A program made the position numbers and the translations under genes. This document shows, one piece after another, positions 15,376 through 22,434 of a stretch of 52,495 bases of DNA. Origin of the DNA: an uncultured Ruminococcus sp. (lineage in GTDB: Bacteria; Bacillota; Clostridia; Oscillospirales; Ruminococcaceae); NCBI GenBank assembly GCA_947629455.1, contig CANRDT010000017.1, positions 1-52,495 on the forward strand, read 5' to 3'. Every line of letters starts with the position of its first letter. Within the stretch, counting starts at the first letter, position 1. The notes beneath the pieces were generated by a model. The model made no database searches. It worked only from the letters and a program-made list of their open reading frames with translations, and had not been told where the DNA came from.

Positions 15376-16430
15376 ACACCGCAGTGATCTCCCCTTGCGG
15401 CGACTATTTTATATCCCGTGGCTGCAATGCGTTTTTTAAGACAGGCTCGACACTGTGCGGATTCGTCGCCGGTACATATCTTGTTGTCGTAAAGCATATA
15501 CTTCTTTCTCACTGATAGCGGAGAAAGATTCGGCATTACCACGTTTGCCCCTGCGAGTATACCTTTTTCCCTGCCGAGCGGGTCTATCGTTCCGAGGGCG
15601 GTAGTCGCAGGCAGCAGGACTTTCGGCAGAGTAAGGCGGATAAGTCCCAGCATAAACAGAGTAAGTTCCGCGCTGCCGCCGCTCATATCCGCAAAAGGTG
15701 TGTCATGGTGAGGTACGAACGGACCTATCCCGACCATATGCGGCTGAAGTTCCCTGATAAAGAGCATATCCTCGGCAAGATGCCGCGCCGTCTGATAGGG
15801 AGAGCCCACCATAAAGCCCGTACCCACCTGATAGCCAATCTCTTTAAGATCCCACAGACAGCGTTTGCGTTCACGGGCGGACAGCTCCGAGGGGTGCAGC
15901 ATAGCGTAATGCTCCTCGTTTGCCGTTTCGTGCCTGAGAAGATACCTGTCCGCGCCTGCGTCAAAGTATGCCTGATAGCTTTCACGGCTTTTTTCGCCGA
16001 TCGAGAGGGTCACCGCGCAGTCGGGAAAATCACGCTTGATGTGCGAAACTATGCGGCAGATCTTTTCATCGTCAAAGGAAAGGTCTTCCCCGCCCTGCAA
16101 TACGAACGTGCGGAATCCCAACGACCAACCTTCTTTACAGCAGTCCAGAATTTCGGACTCGTCTAATCTGTAGCGGTCTGCGTTCGCATTGCTGCGTCTG
16201 ATACCGCAGTAAAGGCAGTCGTTTTTGCAGTAGTTGGTAAATTCGATAAGTCCGCGGATATAAACGTCCTTGCCGTAATATTTTTCTCTGACCTTTCTTG
16301 CGGCGGAAAAGAGGTATTCTGCCGATCGTTCGTCCCTGCCCGATATAAGCCGTTCATACTCGGAAAGCGAAAGCTCTTCTTGTGCTGCAAGCTTATCGAT
16401 AAGCGCGGTCTGTTCCGTCAAGCCGTTCAT
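15357..16430 (-). CDS. hydE: [FeFe]-hydrogenase maturase HydE (radical SAM)
   Basis: Acts on the HydG-derived iron complex on the way to the azadithiolate-bridged 2Fe subcluster. 357 residues; CX3CX2C motif in TNYCKNDCLYCGIRRSN near residue 71; a BATS-type C-terminal region carries CRACLKK. Its ATG overlaps the stop of the TM1266-like gene by 4 bp (ATGA), so the two are coupled. The last residues T-E-I-N-I and the stop are encoded by the terminus of the inserted type B element; the displaced original 3' end (reading V-T-V-R-R-stop) is still readable beyond the element at about 15140-15162. The active site is unaffected. Confidence 0.97.
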   Translation of the reverse strand: MNGLTEQTALIDKLAAQEELSLSEYERLISGRDERSAEYLFSAARKVREKYYGKDVYIRGLIEFTNYCKNDCLYCGIRRSNANADRYRLDESEILDCCKEGWSLGFRTFVLQGGEDLSFDDEKICRIVSHIKRDFPDCAVTLSIGEKSRESYQAYFDAGADRYLLRHETANEEHYAMLHPSELSARERKRCLWDLKEIGYQVGTGFMVGSPYQTARHLAEDMLFIRELQPHMVGIGPFVPHHDTPFADMSGGSAELTLFMLGLIRLTLPKVLLPATTALGTIDPLGREKGILAGANVVMPNLSPLSVRKKYMLYDNKICTGDESAQCRACLKKRIAATGYKIVAARGDHCGVTEINI

Positions 16431-16687
16431 TCCCTGCCGCCTCCGTCGCTGCGTGAATAGATAGTCTTTGAGGTAACGCCTTTTATCCTGCCGAGTTTTC
16501 CTGCAAGTGCGCTGATCACGTCGCCCGGCGCGTCAACCACTATGCTTATAACGCTGAGATCCTCTCTTGCGTGAGGAAGTCCCATTCTCCCGACGATATA
16601 GGGGGAATAGCTGTGCAGCAGCTGATTGATTTCGGATGAAACGGCGTTATCCTCCACCATTATGCCTATAAGGGCTATTCTGTTCAC
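16427..16687 (-). CDS. TM1266-type ACT-like putative iron-only hydrogenase system regulator
   Basis: An 86-residue ACT/NikR-C-like small protein, the family commonly found with HydE/HydG/HydF and named as a putative iron-only hydrogenase system regulator. The sequence NRIALIGIMVEDNAVSSEIN through GRMGLPHAREDLSVISIVVDAP fits. I choose the GTG at 16687: AGAGGTGA precedes it closely and family members start M-N-R-I-A. The upstream ATG at 16762 would place a stem-loop inside the coding region. First gene of the maturation operon. The ligand and target are not established. Confidence 0.88.
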   Translation of the reverse strand: MNRIALIGIMVEDNAVSSEINQLLHSYSPYIVGRMGLPHAREDLSVISIVVDAPGDVISALAGKLGRIKGVTSKTIYSRSDGGGRE

Positions 16688-16710
16688 AAAATCACCTCTA
16701 CAAATAAAAA

Positions 16711-16736
16711 TACCCTGCCAAACGAAAAAGGCAGGG
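16711..16736 (-). promoter_or_regulatory. Stem-loop with T-rich tail just upstream of the hyd operon start codon
   Basis: Minus-strand CCCTGCC (16736-16730), 10-nt loop, GGCAGGG (16719-16713), then TATTTTTATTTG, ending about 20 nt before the GTG start. It could be an attenuator terminator or a translation control hairpin. The tail is T-rich but interrupted. Confidence 0.5.
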
Positions 16737-16818
16737 CGGCAATACACATAAACAGAATTCACAGCCGATTTGAGCAGCGGCAGGAAAAGCCTGATACAAA
16801 GCCTGATATTTTGCCTTT

Positions 16819-16888
16819 TCCGTCAGAAAACTTCCGGAGCAGTCGGGTCAAAGATAATACAGCAGTTTGCCGTCAGAAAACTTTCGGC
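16819..16888 (-). promoter_or_regulatory. Tandem 20-nt hairpin/direct repeats in the hyd operon leader
   Basis: Plus-strand TCCGTCAGAAAACTTCCGGA (16819-16838) and GCCGTCAGAAAACTTTCGGC (16869-16888), 50 bp apart start to start. Each has self-complementary 4-bp ends; the outermost pair differs between copies on both sides (T-A versus G-C), so pairing is kept. They lie between the promoter and the first gene, so they could act as RNA hairpins or as paired DNA operators. Confidence 0.6.
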
Positions 16889-16903
16889 TCACTTGATATT
16901 TAA

Positions 16904-16932
16904 ATTATAGCATACTCTTTATGAAATGTCAA
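16904..16932 (-). promoter_or_regulatory. Consensus promoter of the hydrogenase maturation operon
   Basis: Minus strand TTGACA (16932-16927), 17-nt spacer, TATAAT (16909-16904) with an extended -10 TGC before it. Predicted start near 16897, giving a leader of about 210 nt before the GTG at 16687. Confidence 0.9.
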
Positions 16933-17090
16933 GTTAGAAGTAAAAGATAAGATGTAAGAGGTAAGAAATGGTTATTGTGACTTTATCGCGGTAAAAGTTC
17001 AAAGGGATTTGTATGCTGTTTTTCCCCCTTTTTTTGGGAAAAATAGCATTTAGAGGTAAGATATAAAGAGGTAAGAAGTAAGAGTTTGTC
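16933..17090. repeat. Degraded heptamer tract and hairpin, element remnant
   Basis: Contains AAGATGTAAGAGGTAAG (about 16946), a GCTGTTTTTCCCCC/GGGAAAAATAGC hairpin (about 17013-17050) and a second GAGGTAAG cluster (about 17053-17088). These are modules of the type B and type C elements without clear termini. From 17091 to 17171 I see nothing else. Confidence 0.6.
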
Positions 17091-17171
17091 ATTGTGAGTT
17101 TACGGGCGGTTTTGATTTTGATCATCTTAAAGAAATGACATTTTTTAAATCGTTCTGCGGAGCAGTTCTCA

Positions 17172-18926
17172 CTACACACTGTAATCTATCCAGCATGAAA
17201 GAGTGATATATACCGCAAGGGAGAGTACACAGAACAATGCGGAAAGGATAACGGTGAGCCGCGACAATACTCTTTCGGGAACGGACGCATTTTCGGCGGC
17301 AGTCCGCCGTATAAGCACACCGAGAGATAACACTCCCACAAGCAGAGTCGGGGCAATGTAGCGGAAATTTTCGGTGCAGGTAAATGGGAAATTACGGCAG
17401 AAAATGTAGAAATTCACAATATAGACCGCGCAAAATACGGTGAAAAATGCCTTGATTGAAAGATCTAAACCTCTTATCCTGAAAAACAGCATAACTATCC
17501 CAAACAGGACGGACAGCAGCGCAAGCGTGTTGCCGACAATAAAGAATATTTTCAGCACGGGGAGAAAAGCCTGCGGAAAATCCACCTCGTAAAGCGATTC
17601 GCCGAAAAGGGAATTTTTCATAAGCGCGATCGTGGGATTAAATTCACAGTAGCTCCCCCTTGAATTCCACTGCTCGAAAACGCTGCTAAACTGATACGCC
17701 GAAAAATCAGTCAGCCGCCTGCCGTAAGGTATATCACCTATGTACTGCAAAACGTTTTTGTCCATTTTGGGGATATAGTTTATCGGCACTTTAAACATCA
17801 CGAAATTGCGTATCTCCCACCACAAGGCAAGCGGAACGCAAATTATACCGAACAGAAAATACTGCCCGATATACTTTTTAAATTCACGGCGGCGTCTTAT
17901 GATCTCGATAATGAATAACGCCGCGACCGCAGGGGCGGCAAGTCCTGCCGAAAGCTTGGTCATCATTCCGAGACCGACCGCAAGAGCGGCGGCGCATATA
18001 TTAACGGCAGTCGGCTCTCTGCGCCACCTCAGTACCGCCAGCACTGCGGCAAAAGTAAACAGCAGAGAAAGTATATCGTTGTTTATACTGCCCGAAAGCA
18101 GGATAAACGACGGGTGCAGTCCGAATACCGCCAACGGCAGATATAACGCTTTGCCGTTTAATCTGAAATACCTCAGTATCCTGTAGACGAGTATCACGCA
18201 GGCGGCAGAATAAAACAGCGTCAGCATTTGCAGCGATTCTCTTGCCATATTGTGATCCGCGCCGAAAACATTTTCAAAAATATCTATCCAGAACGCGCAG
18301 ATGATATGATGCAGCGGCGGATGATAAAACTGCCAGACTTCCCTTACGTCAAAATCGGGCAGGCGTTTATTGAAAAGATAGTACTCGATATACGCGGCGT
18401 GACCGTCATCACCGCCAAAGGAATGTACGTCGTTCTGACGAGTGTAGACGGAAGTCGTCAGGATATAGAGAAGTCTTACGGCAAAGCTGAGCGCGATAAT
18501 GAAAAAGCTGATACGCCTGCGCCGCAGAGTTTTTCCGCCGCTGTCGGGAGATCTTTTTTCTGAAACTGCGGAGAAGATGTAAAAGATCAGCAGACCGAGT
18601 ACAAGGAGGATAAAAATAATTATCCCCTTGAAAGGTACTCTGTTAAAGATACCGAAAAACAAAACGCATATCACGCCGCAAAGAACGACCGCGGCAAGAC
18701 AGAAGCCCCTGTCCGCCGTTCCCTTAAAGCTCAGGCGGATAAAAATCAAGGCTGCGGCTGCGAAAGTTCCCACTGCGGCAAATGTCACCGCGTCAGGAGT
18801 TATATTACTTTCCGCTCCCCAGCAAAACGGCGTGAGCATAAGGCAGATCAAAAAGACGCACAGAAAAGGGTGTCTGCCGACCGCGCCGTATAAGTTTCTT
18901 TCAAATGATGAAAAAGTCGGATTCAT
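17172..18926 (-). CDS. Polytopic GT-C (GT39-like) glycosyltransferase
   Basis: A 584-residue integral membrane protein with about 10-12 hydrophobic segments, resembling the dolichyl/undecaprenyl-phosphate-sugar-dependent GT39/ArnT-like family. A periplasm-side acidic motif typical of the family may be [15 protein letters not shown] (about residue 170), followed by HPPLHH and [11 protein letters not shown]. The start at 18926 ([11 protein letters not shown]) overlaps the upstream stop by 4 bp (ATGA), which is why I reject the ATG at 18971. It probably adds a lipid-linked sugar to a surface polymer or protein; acceptor unknown. Co-transcribed with the flavoprotein gene. Confidence 0.8.
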   Translation of the reverse strand: MNPTFSSFERNLYGAVGRHPFLCVFLICLMLTPFCWGAESNITPDAVTFAAVGTFAAAALIFIRLSFKGTADRGFCLAAVVLCGVICVLFFGIFNRVPFKGIIIFILLVLGLLIFYIFSAVSEKRSPDSGGKTLRRRRISFFIIALSFAVRLLYILTTSVYTRQNDVHSFGGDDGHAAYIEYYLFNKRLPDFDVREVWQFYHPPLHHIICAFWIDIFENVFGADHNMARESLQMLTLFYSAACVILVYRILRYFRLNGKALYLPLAVFGLHPSFILLSGSINNDILSLLFTFAAVLAVLRWRREPTAVNICAAALAVGLGMMTKLSAGLAAPAVAALFIIEIIRRRREFKKYIGQYFLFGIICVPLALWWEIRNFVMFKVPINYIPKMDKNVLQYIGDIPYGRRLTDFSAYQFSSVFEQWNSRGSYCEFNPTIALMKNSLFGESLYEVDFPQAFLPVLKIFFIVGNTLALLSVLFGIVMLFFRIRGLDLSIKAFFTVFCAVYIVNFYIFCRNFPFTCTENFRYIAPTLLVGVLSLGVLIRRTAAENASVPERVLSRLTVILSALFCVLSLAVYITLSCWIDYSV

Positions 18927-20488
18927 ACTTTCTTTCGCTCGTGGTATTCTTTTTCGGTATTTACGTTCCATACCGTTTGCTTGTCGTCATTTCCCGATAT
19001 CACGCACTGCGCGGCTCTTATTGCCGTAAGCATAGAGTGATCCATATTGTTATAGCGGTGCTGACCGTTCCTGCCGATACAGTAAAGATTTTTGTGACTG
19101 TCAAGAAATCTTTTCACGGTGTCAAAATGCCTGTAGGTGTCAAAGTACGCGGGATAGGCTTTTTTCACTCTCTCGCGGTGGGAGTCTATCAGATCGCAGC
19201 GTTTGATGATACCCATTTTTTCAAGCTCGCCGACGGCAAAATCAACGCAGTCTTTTTCGGACATATTCCAGAAATCGTCCCCCTCATCGCAGAAGTATTC
19301 AAGACCTATCCAGACTGTATTTTCGGGGTCTTTTACCAGATAGGGCGACCAGTTGTTGAATATCTGTATCCTGCCCAGCTTTACGCCCTTGTCCTGAACA
19401 TATATCCAGCAGTCGGGGACGATATTTCCGAGAGTCTTTTTCCCCGTGAGATTTTTCAGACGAAGATCTTTAACAAGCAGACCGACCGTTACAAAATCCC
19501 TGTACGGCAGACCTGCCGCCACACGTCTTGCCTTTTCGCAGACGTTATCCCCCTCCATAGCCGCGACAAGATCCTTTATCGGCATAGAGGATATGAACAC
19601 ATCAGCGTCTATCCTGCGCTCCCCATCGGGAGTTTCGCAGTAAACGGCGGTTATGCGGTTCTTTTCACGCAGTATGCGGCTGACCTTGTGGTCATAGAGT
19701 ATTACTCCGCCCGACTGTCTTACCCTTTCGGCGGCAAGCTCCCACAGCTGACCCGGACCGAGCTTGGGATACCAGAACTGTTCTATCAGCGAAGTTTCCA
19801 CTTCATCAGAGTTTATACCGAACAGTTTTGTGAACATATCCTTTAATATCGCCCTTATCGAAAGTCCTTTCACGCGCTGCGCTCCCCAATCGGCGGCGAT
19901 CTCGCTCGGGTGTCTGCCCCACAGCTTTTCGGTGTACCCCTCAAAGAACATTGAATACAGCACCCTGCCAAAACGGTTGATGTAGAAATTTTCAAGATTA
20001 GTTTCCGGCAGTCTGAAAATGCTCGAATAAAGGTAGCTAAATCCTGCCTTTACCGTGGCGGCAAGTCCCATATTTCTGAAAGTTTCGGGTTTCATTGAAA
20101 TGGGATAGTCAAAAAAATGTTTGTTGTAGTATATCCTCGAAACGCGCTCGCGCAGCAGCATAACATTGTCGGTCTTTTCGGGATCGGGGCCGTTCGGCGA
20201 AAGTTCTTTTTCTCTGCCGAGGAGTTTATCGTCGAACGAGGGTGCGCCCTGCACGGGCATAAGCTCGCTCCACCAATTCATTATCTCTTCTGATTTGGAA
20301 AAGAAACGGTGTCCCCCTATATCCATACGGTTGCCGTTATATTTCACTGTACGGGATATTCCTCCCGTTTCGGACGACTCTTCAAGGATCGTTACGCTGA
20401 ATCTGTCTTTCTCTTTCAGCAGTTCGGCTGCCGCAGTAAGTCCTGCCGGTCCTGCGCCTATTATAACTATGTTTTTCACTAAAAACAC
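18923..20488 (-). CDS. FAD-dependent oxidoreductase/mutase (UDP-galactopyranose-mutase-like)
   Basis: A 521-residue flavoprotein. The N-terminus carries the FAD-binding motif [16 protein letters not shown], followed by [10 protein letters not shown] and [11 protein letters not shown]. The middle ([22 protein letters not shown]) and the C-terminal [31 protein letters not shown] match the NAD(P)/FAD-dependent family annotated near surface-polysaccharide genes, akin to UDP-galactopyranose mutase and protoporphyrinogen oxidase. The start is a GTG at 20488 with AAAGG 5 nt upstream; the GTG three codons later is an alternative. First gene of a two-gene operon with the GT39-like transferase, so a role in cell-surface glycan synthesis is likely. 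Confidence 0.82.
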   Translation of the reverse strand: MFLVKNIVIIGAGPAGLTAAAELLKEKDRFSVTILEESSETGGISRTVKYNGNRMDIGGHRFFSKSEEIMNWWSELMPVQGAPSFDDKLLGREKELSPNGPDPEKTDNVMLLRERVSRIYYNKHFFDYPISMKPETFRNMGLAATVKAGFSYLYSSIFRLPETNLENFYINRFGRVLYSMFFEGYTEKLWGRHPSEIAADWGAQRVKGLSIRAILKDMFTKLFGINSDEVETSLIEQFWYPKLGPGQLWELAAERVRQSGGVILYDHKVSRILREKNRITAVYCETPDGERRIDADVFISSMPIKDLVAAMEGDNVCEKARRVAAGLPYRDFVTVGLLVKDLRLKNLTGKKTLGNIVPDCWIYVQDKGVKLGRIQIFNNWSPYLVKDPENTVWIGLEYFCDEGDDFWNMSEKDCVDFAVGELEKMGIIKRCDLIDSHRERVKKAYPAYFDTYRHFDTVKRFLDSHKNLYCIGRNGQHRYNNMDHSMLTAIRAAQCVISGNDDKQTVWNVNTEKEYHERKKV

Positions 20489-20540
20489 ATCTGCCTTTCC
20501 CTCAAAAATTTATAAGATCACAAGTCTTGTTCCAAAAAGT

Positions 20541-20570
20541 ATTATACTATATCTTGGCGGTATATGTCAA
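20541..20570 (-). promoter_or_regulatory. Promoter of the flavoprotein-glycosyltransferase operon
   Basis: Minus strand TTGACA (20570-20565), 18-nt spacer, TATAAT (20546-20541). A type A element with its duplication begins 10 bp upstream of the -35. Confidence 0.87.
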
Positions 20571-20588
20571 GTTTTATATTCTTTAGCG

Positions 20589-20802
20589 CATGGAAATCAA
20601 TTTTATGAGAGTATTTTTAGCCTTATAGTTATATCTTGTTTATTTCAGCAAAATTTTTGTTATATTCTCCGCCAAAGGCGGAGAATATAACATTAAATTA
20701 TTTTTCCTCCGCCGTTGGCGGAGGAAAAATAACCCAAAAGGCAGCCTGAACCGATAAAAAATATTAAAATGCTTACATAAAATTTAAAAATTGATTTCCA
20801 TG
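20589..20802 (+). mobile_element. Type A element, copy d
   Basis: A complete 214-bp copy. Left terminus CATGGAAATCAATTTTATG, right terminus AAAATTGATTTCCATG. Exact 9-bp flanking duplication TCTTTAGCG at 20580-20588 and 20803-20811. Interior: 15-bp hairpin GTTATATTCTCCGCC/GGCGGAGAATATAAC (20659-20691) and 16-bp hairpin TTATTTTTCCTCCGCC/GGCGGAGGAAAAATAA (20698-20732). Confidence 0.93.
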
Positions 20803-20811
20803 TCTTTAGCG

Positions 20812-20936
20812 GAGGTGAACATAACATAATGCCAAAAAACTTTCTCCGCCTTGTTTATTGCCCCGTCCGAGATACTTCCATACCGCAGCGAAACAGGTTC
20901 AGTATATTAATAAATCTTTAAAAAAATTACTTTCTG
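20812..20936. repeat. Remnant of the nested module
   Basis: ATAACATAATGCCAAAAAACTTTCTCCGCC... and GCCCCGTCCGAG match parts of the nested module in the copies at 10469 and 52181, in decayed form. No gene is present. Confidence 0.5.
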
Positions 20937-20965
20937 TTGTAATGCCCCGAAAAATGTGTTATAAT
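20937..20965 (+). promoter_or_regulatory. Promoter of metA
   Basis: TTGTAA (20937-20942), 17-nt spacer, TATAAT (20960-20965) with TGT extended -10. The predicted start near 20972 gives a leader of ~275 nt, 197 nt of which is an inserted element. Confidence 0.8.
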
Positions 20966-20976
20966 TATTCAAGGCG

Positions 20977-21246
20977 ACACCGCGCAAAGACACGGAAATC
21001 AATTTTTGATTTCCGTAAAGTCAGAACGCTGCGCTTTTAGAGGTAAGAGGTAAGAGGTAAGAGGTAAGACAAGGAGCGCCTGCGGCGCATATTTTAAAAT
21101 ATTATTCCGCTTTGCAGACTTTTTTCTTGCTTCTTGTCTCTGAAAATCTTGTTTTTAAGATTAATTTTGTAAAAAGTGATTTCCGTGGCGCAAAGACACT
21201 CCGACACGCTGCGGTGTTCCTTTGAGTTAATAAAGGTGGGATAGCT
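20977..21246 (+). promoter_or_regulatory. metA 5' leader with a hairpin split by an element
   Basis: ACACCGC (20977-20983) is perfectly complementary to GCGGTGT (21211-21217). Between them lies the type B element and its duplication; with both removed the hairpin has a ~21-nt loop and is followed by CTTTGAGTTAATAAAGGTGGG, where the last bases are the ribosome binding site. This compact arrangement suggests a cis-regulatory leader, but it matches no riboswitch class that I can name. Confidence 0.45.
20991..21187 (+). mobile_element. Type B element, copy f, in the metA leader
   Basis: A complete 197-bp copy with termini CACGGAAATCAATTTTTG and AAAAAGTGATTTCCGTG, and an exact 9-bp duplication GCGCAAAGA at 20982-20990 and 21188-21196. 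Interior: four GAGGTAA heptamers (about 21040-21070), hairpin GCGCCTGCGGCGC, and CCGCTTTGCAGACTTTTTT. Confidence 0.93.
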
Positions 21247-22167
21247 TTGCCGATAAAAATTCCTGATAATCTTCCTGCATTTTCGACCCTCGAGCAGGAA
21301 CGTATATTTGTCATACCTAAAGACCGCGCAGATCATCAGGATATACGCGCTCTGAGGATAGCCATAGTCAACCTTATGCCCGACAAAATAGTTACCGAAA
21401 CGCAGCTGCTGCGGCTGCTGAGCAATACTCCCCTGCACGTTGACATTGATCTTGTGCAGATGAAACACATTTCCAAAAATACTCCGCAGGAGCATATGCT
21501 GGCGTTCTACAGATCGTTTGACGAAATAATGTCCAACCGTTATGACGGTCTTATCATCACGGGTGCGCCCGTGGAACAGATGGAATATACCGACGTGGAT
21601 TACTGGAACGAGCTTTGTCAGGTCTTTGAATGGTCGCAGACTAACGTCTTTTCAACTATCCACATATGCTGGGGAGCGCAGGCGGCGCTCTTCTACCGCT
21701 ACGGCATACCGAAATATCAGCTTGCGGCAAAGCGTTCGGGCAATTACAAGCACCATATCGAATATCCCGACAGTCTGCTGCTCAAGGGTTTCGGCGATGT
21801 TTTCCACTGTCCGCACTCCAGACATACGGAAGTCCGCCGCGAAGATATTGAAAAAGTGAACGATCTTATTATCGTTGCGGAATCATACGAGGCAGGCGTC
21901 CATGTGGTTTCCGATAAGGCGGAACGCAATTTTTATCTCCTCGGTCACTGGGAATACGACCGCGACACTCTTGCCAAGGAATACAGACGCGATACCGCAA
22001 AGGGGCTGGACGTTCCTGTGCCGTACAACTATTTTCCCGACGACGATCCGAATAAGACCCCCGTTTTCAACTGGAGCTGTTCGGCTAATCTTATGTATGC
22101 AAACTGGCTCAACTACTGCATTTATCAGCGCACGCCCTATGATCTTAACGATCTGGACAAGTTATGA
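21247..22167 (+). CDS. metA: Homoserine O-acyltransferase MetA
   Basis: Activates homoserine (by acetyl-CoA in most Clostridia, succinyl-CoA in some others) for methionine synthesis. 306 residues, standard length; class I glutamine-amidotransferase-like fold with the catalytic cysteine in IHICWGAQAAL (about 141), the catalytic histidine in LLGHWEYDRD (about 233) and the adjacent glutamate. The N-terminus MPIKIPDNLPAF is the family signature. The start is a TTG with AAAGGTGGG 6 nt upstream. Stand-alone gene; no S-box (SAM-I) motif is visible, but the leader is structured and interrupted by an insertion. Convergent with clpX. Confidence 0.97.
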   Translation: MPIKIPDNLPAFSTLEQERIFVIPKDRADHQDIRALRIAIVNLMPDKIVTETQLLRLLSNTPLHVDIDLVQMKHISKNTPQEHMLAFYRSFDEIMSNRYDGLIITGAPVEQMEYTDVDYWNELCQVFEWSQTNVFSTIHICWGAQAALFYRYGIPKYQLAAKRSGNYKHHIEYPDSLLLKGFGDVFHCPHSRHTEVRREDIEKVNDLIIVAESYEAGVHVVSDKAERNFYLLGHWEYDRDTLAKEYRRDTAKGLDVPVPYNYFPDDDPNKTPVFNWSCSANLMYANWLNYCIYQRTPYDLNDLDKL

Positions 22168-22183
22168 CGGCTCACAAAAAGCG

Positions 22184-22383
22184 CACGAAATTCAATTTTA
22201 CAAGAGCGTTTTTTGTTTTAAATTATATTCGTTCGGTTTATCAAGATTTTTTGTTATATTCTCCGCCAATGGCGGAGAATATAATATTAGATTATTTTTC
22301 CTCCGCCGCTGGCGGAGGAAAAATAACCCAAACAAGTAAAATATATAAAAATGCTTACAAAAATTTAAAATTGATTTTCTCAC
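22184..22383 (+). mobile_element. Type A element, copy e, between metA and clpX
   Basis: A 200-bp copy with left terminus CACGAAATTCAATTTTAC and a diverged right end AAAATTGATTTTCTCAC. Exact 9-bp duplication CAAAAAGCG at 22175-22183 and 22384-22392. Hairpins GTTATATTCTCCGCC.. (22253-22285) and TTATTTTTCCTCCGCC.. (22292-22326). The target lies in the left arm of the metA/clpX terminator. Confidence 0.9.
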
Positions 22384-22384
22384 C

Positions 22385-22428
22385 AAAAAGCGTCCGCAAG
22401 CTTTACCGCTTACAGACGCTTTATTTTT
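22385..22428. terminator. Bidirectional terminator between metA and clpX
   Basis: Stem AAAGCGTC/GACGCTTT (22387-22394 with 22415-22422) with further pairing GCAAGC/GC inside. It is followed by ATTTTTA on plus and TTTGG on minus, so it can serve both convergent genes. The metA side is now ~220 bp away because of the element. Confidence 0.82.
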
Positions 22429-22434
22429 ATGCAC

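Noticed and set aside
15357-15390. hydE as a pseudogene because of the insertion
   Set aside because: Only the last few residues changed; all cluster cysteines and the full-length fold remain, so it should be functional.
20800-21246. SAM-I (S-box) or T-box riboswitch upstream of metA
   Set aside because: I looked for the conserved S-box core and the T-box sequence and found neither; the leader is structured but unassigned.
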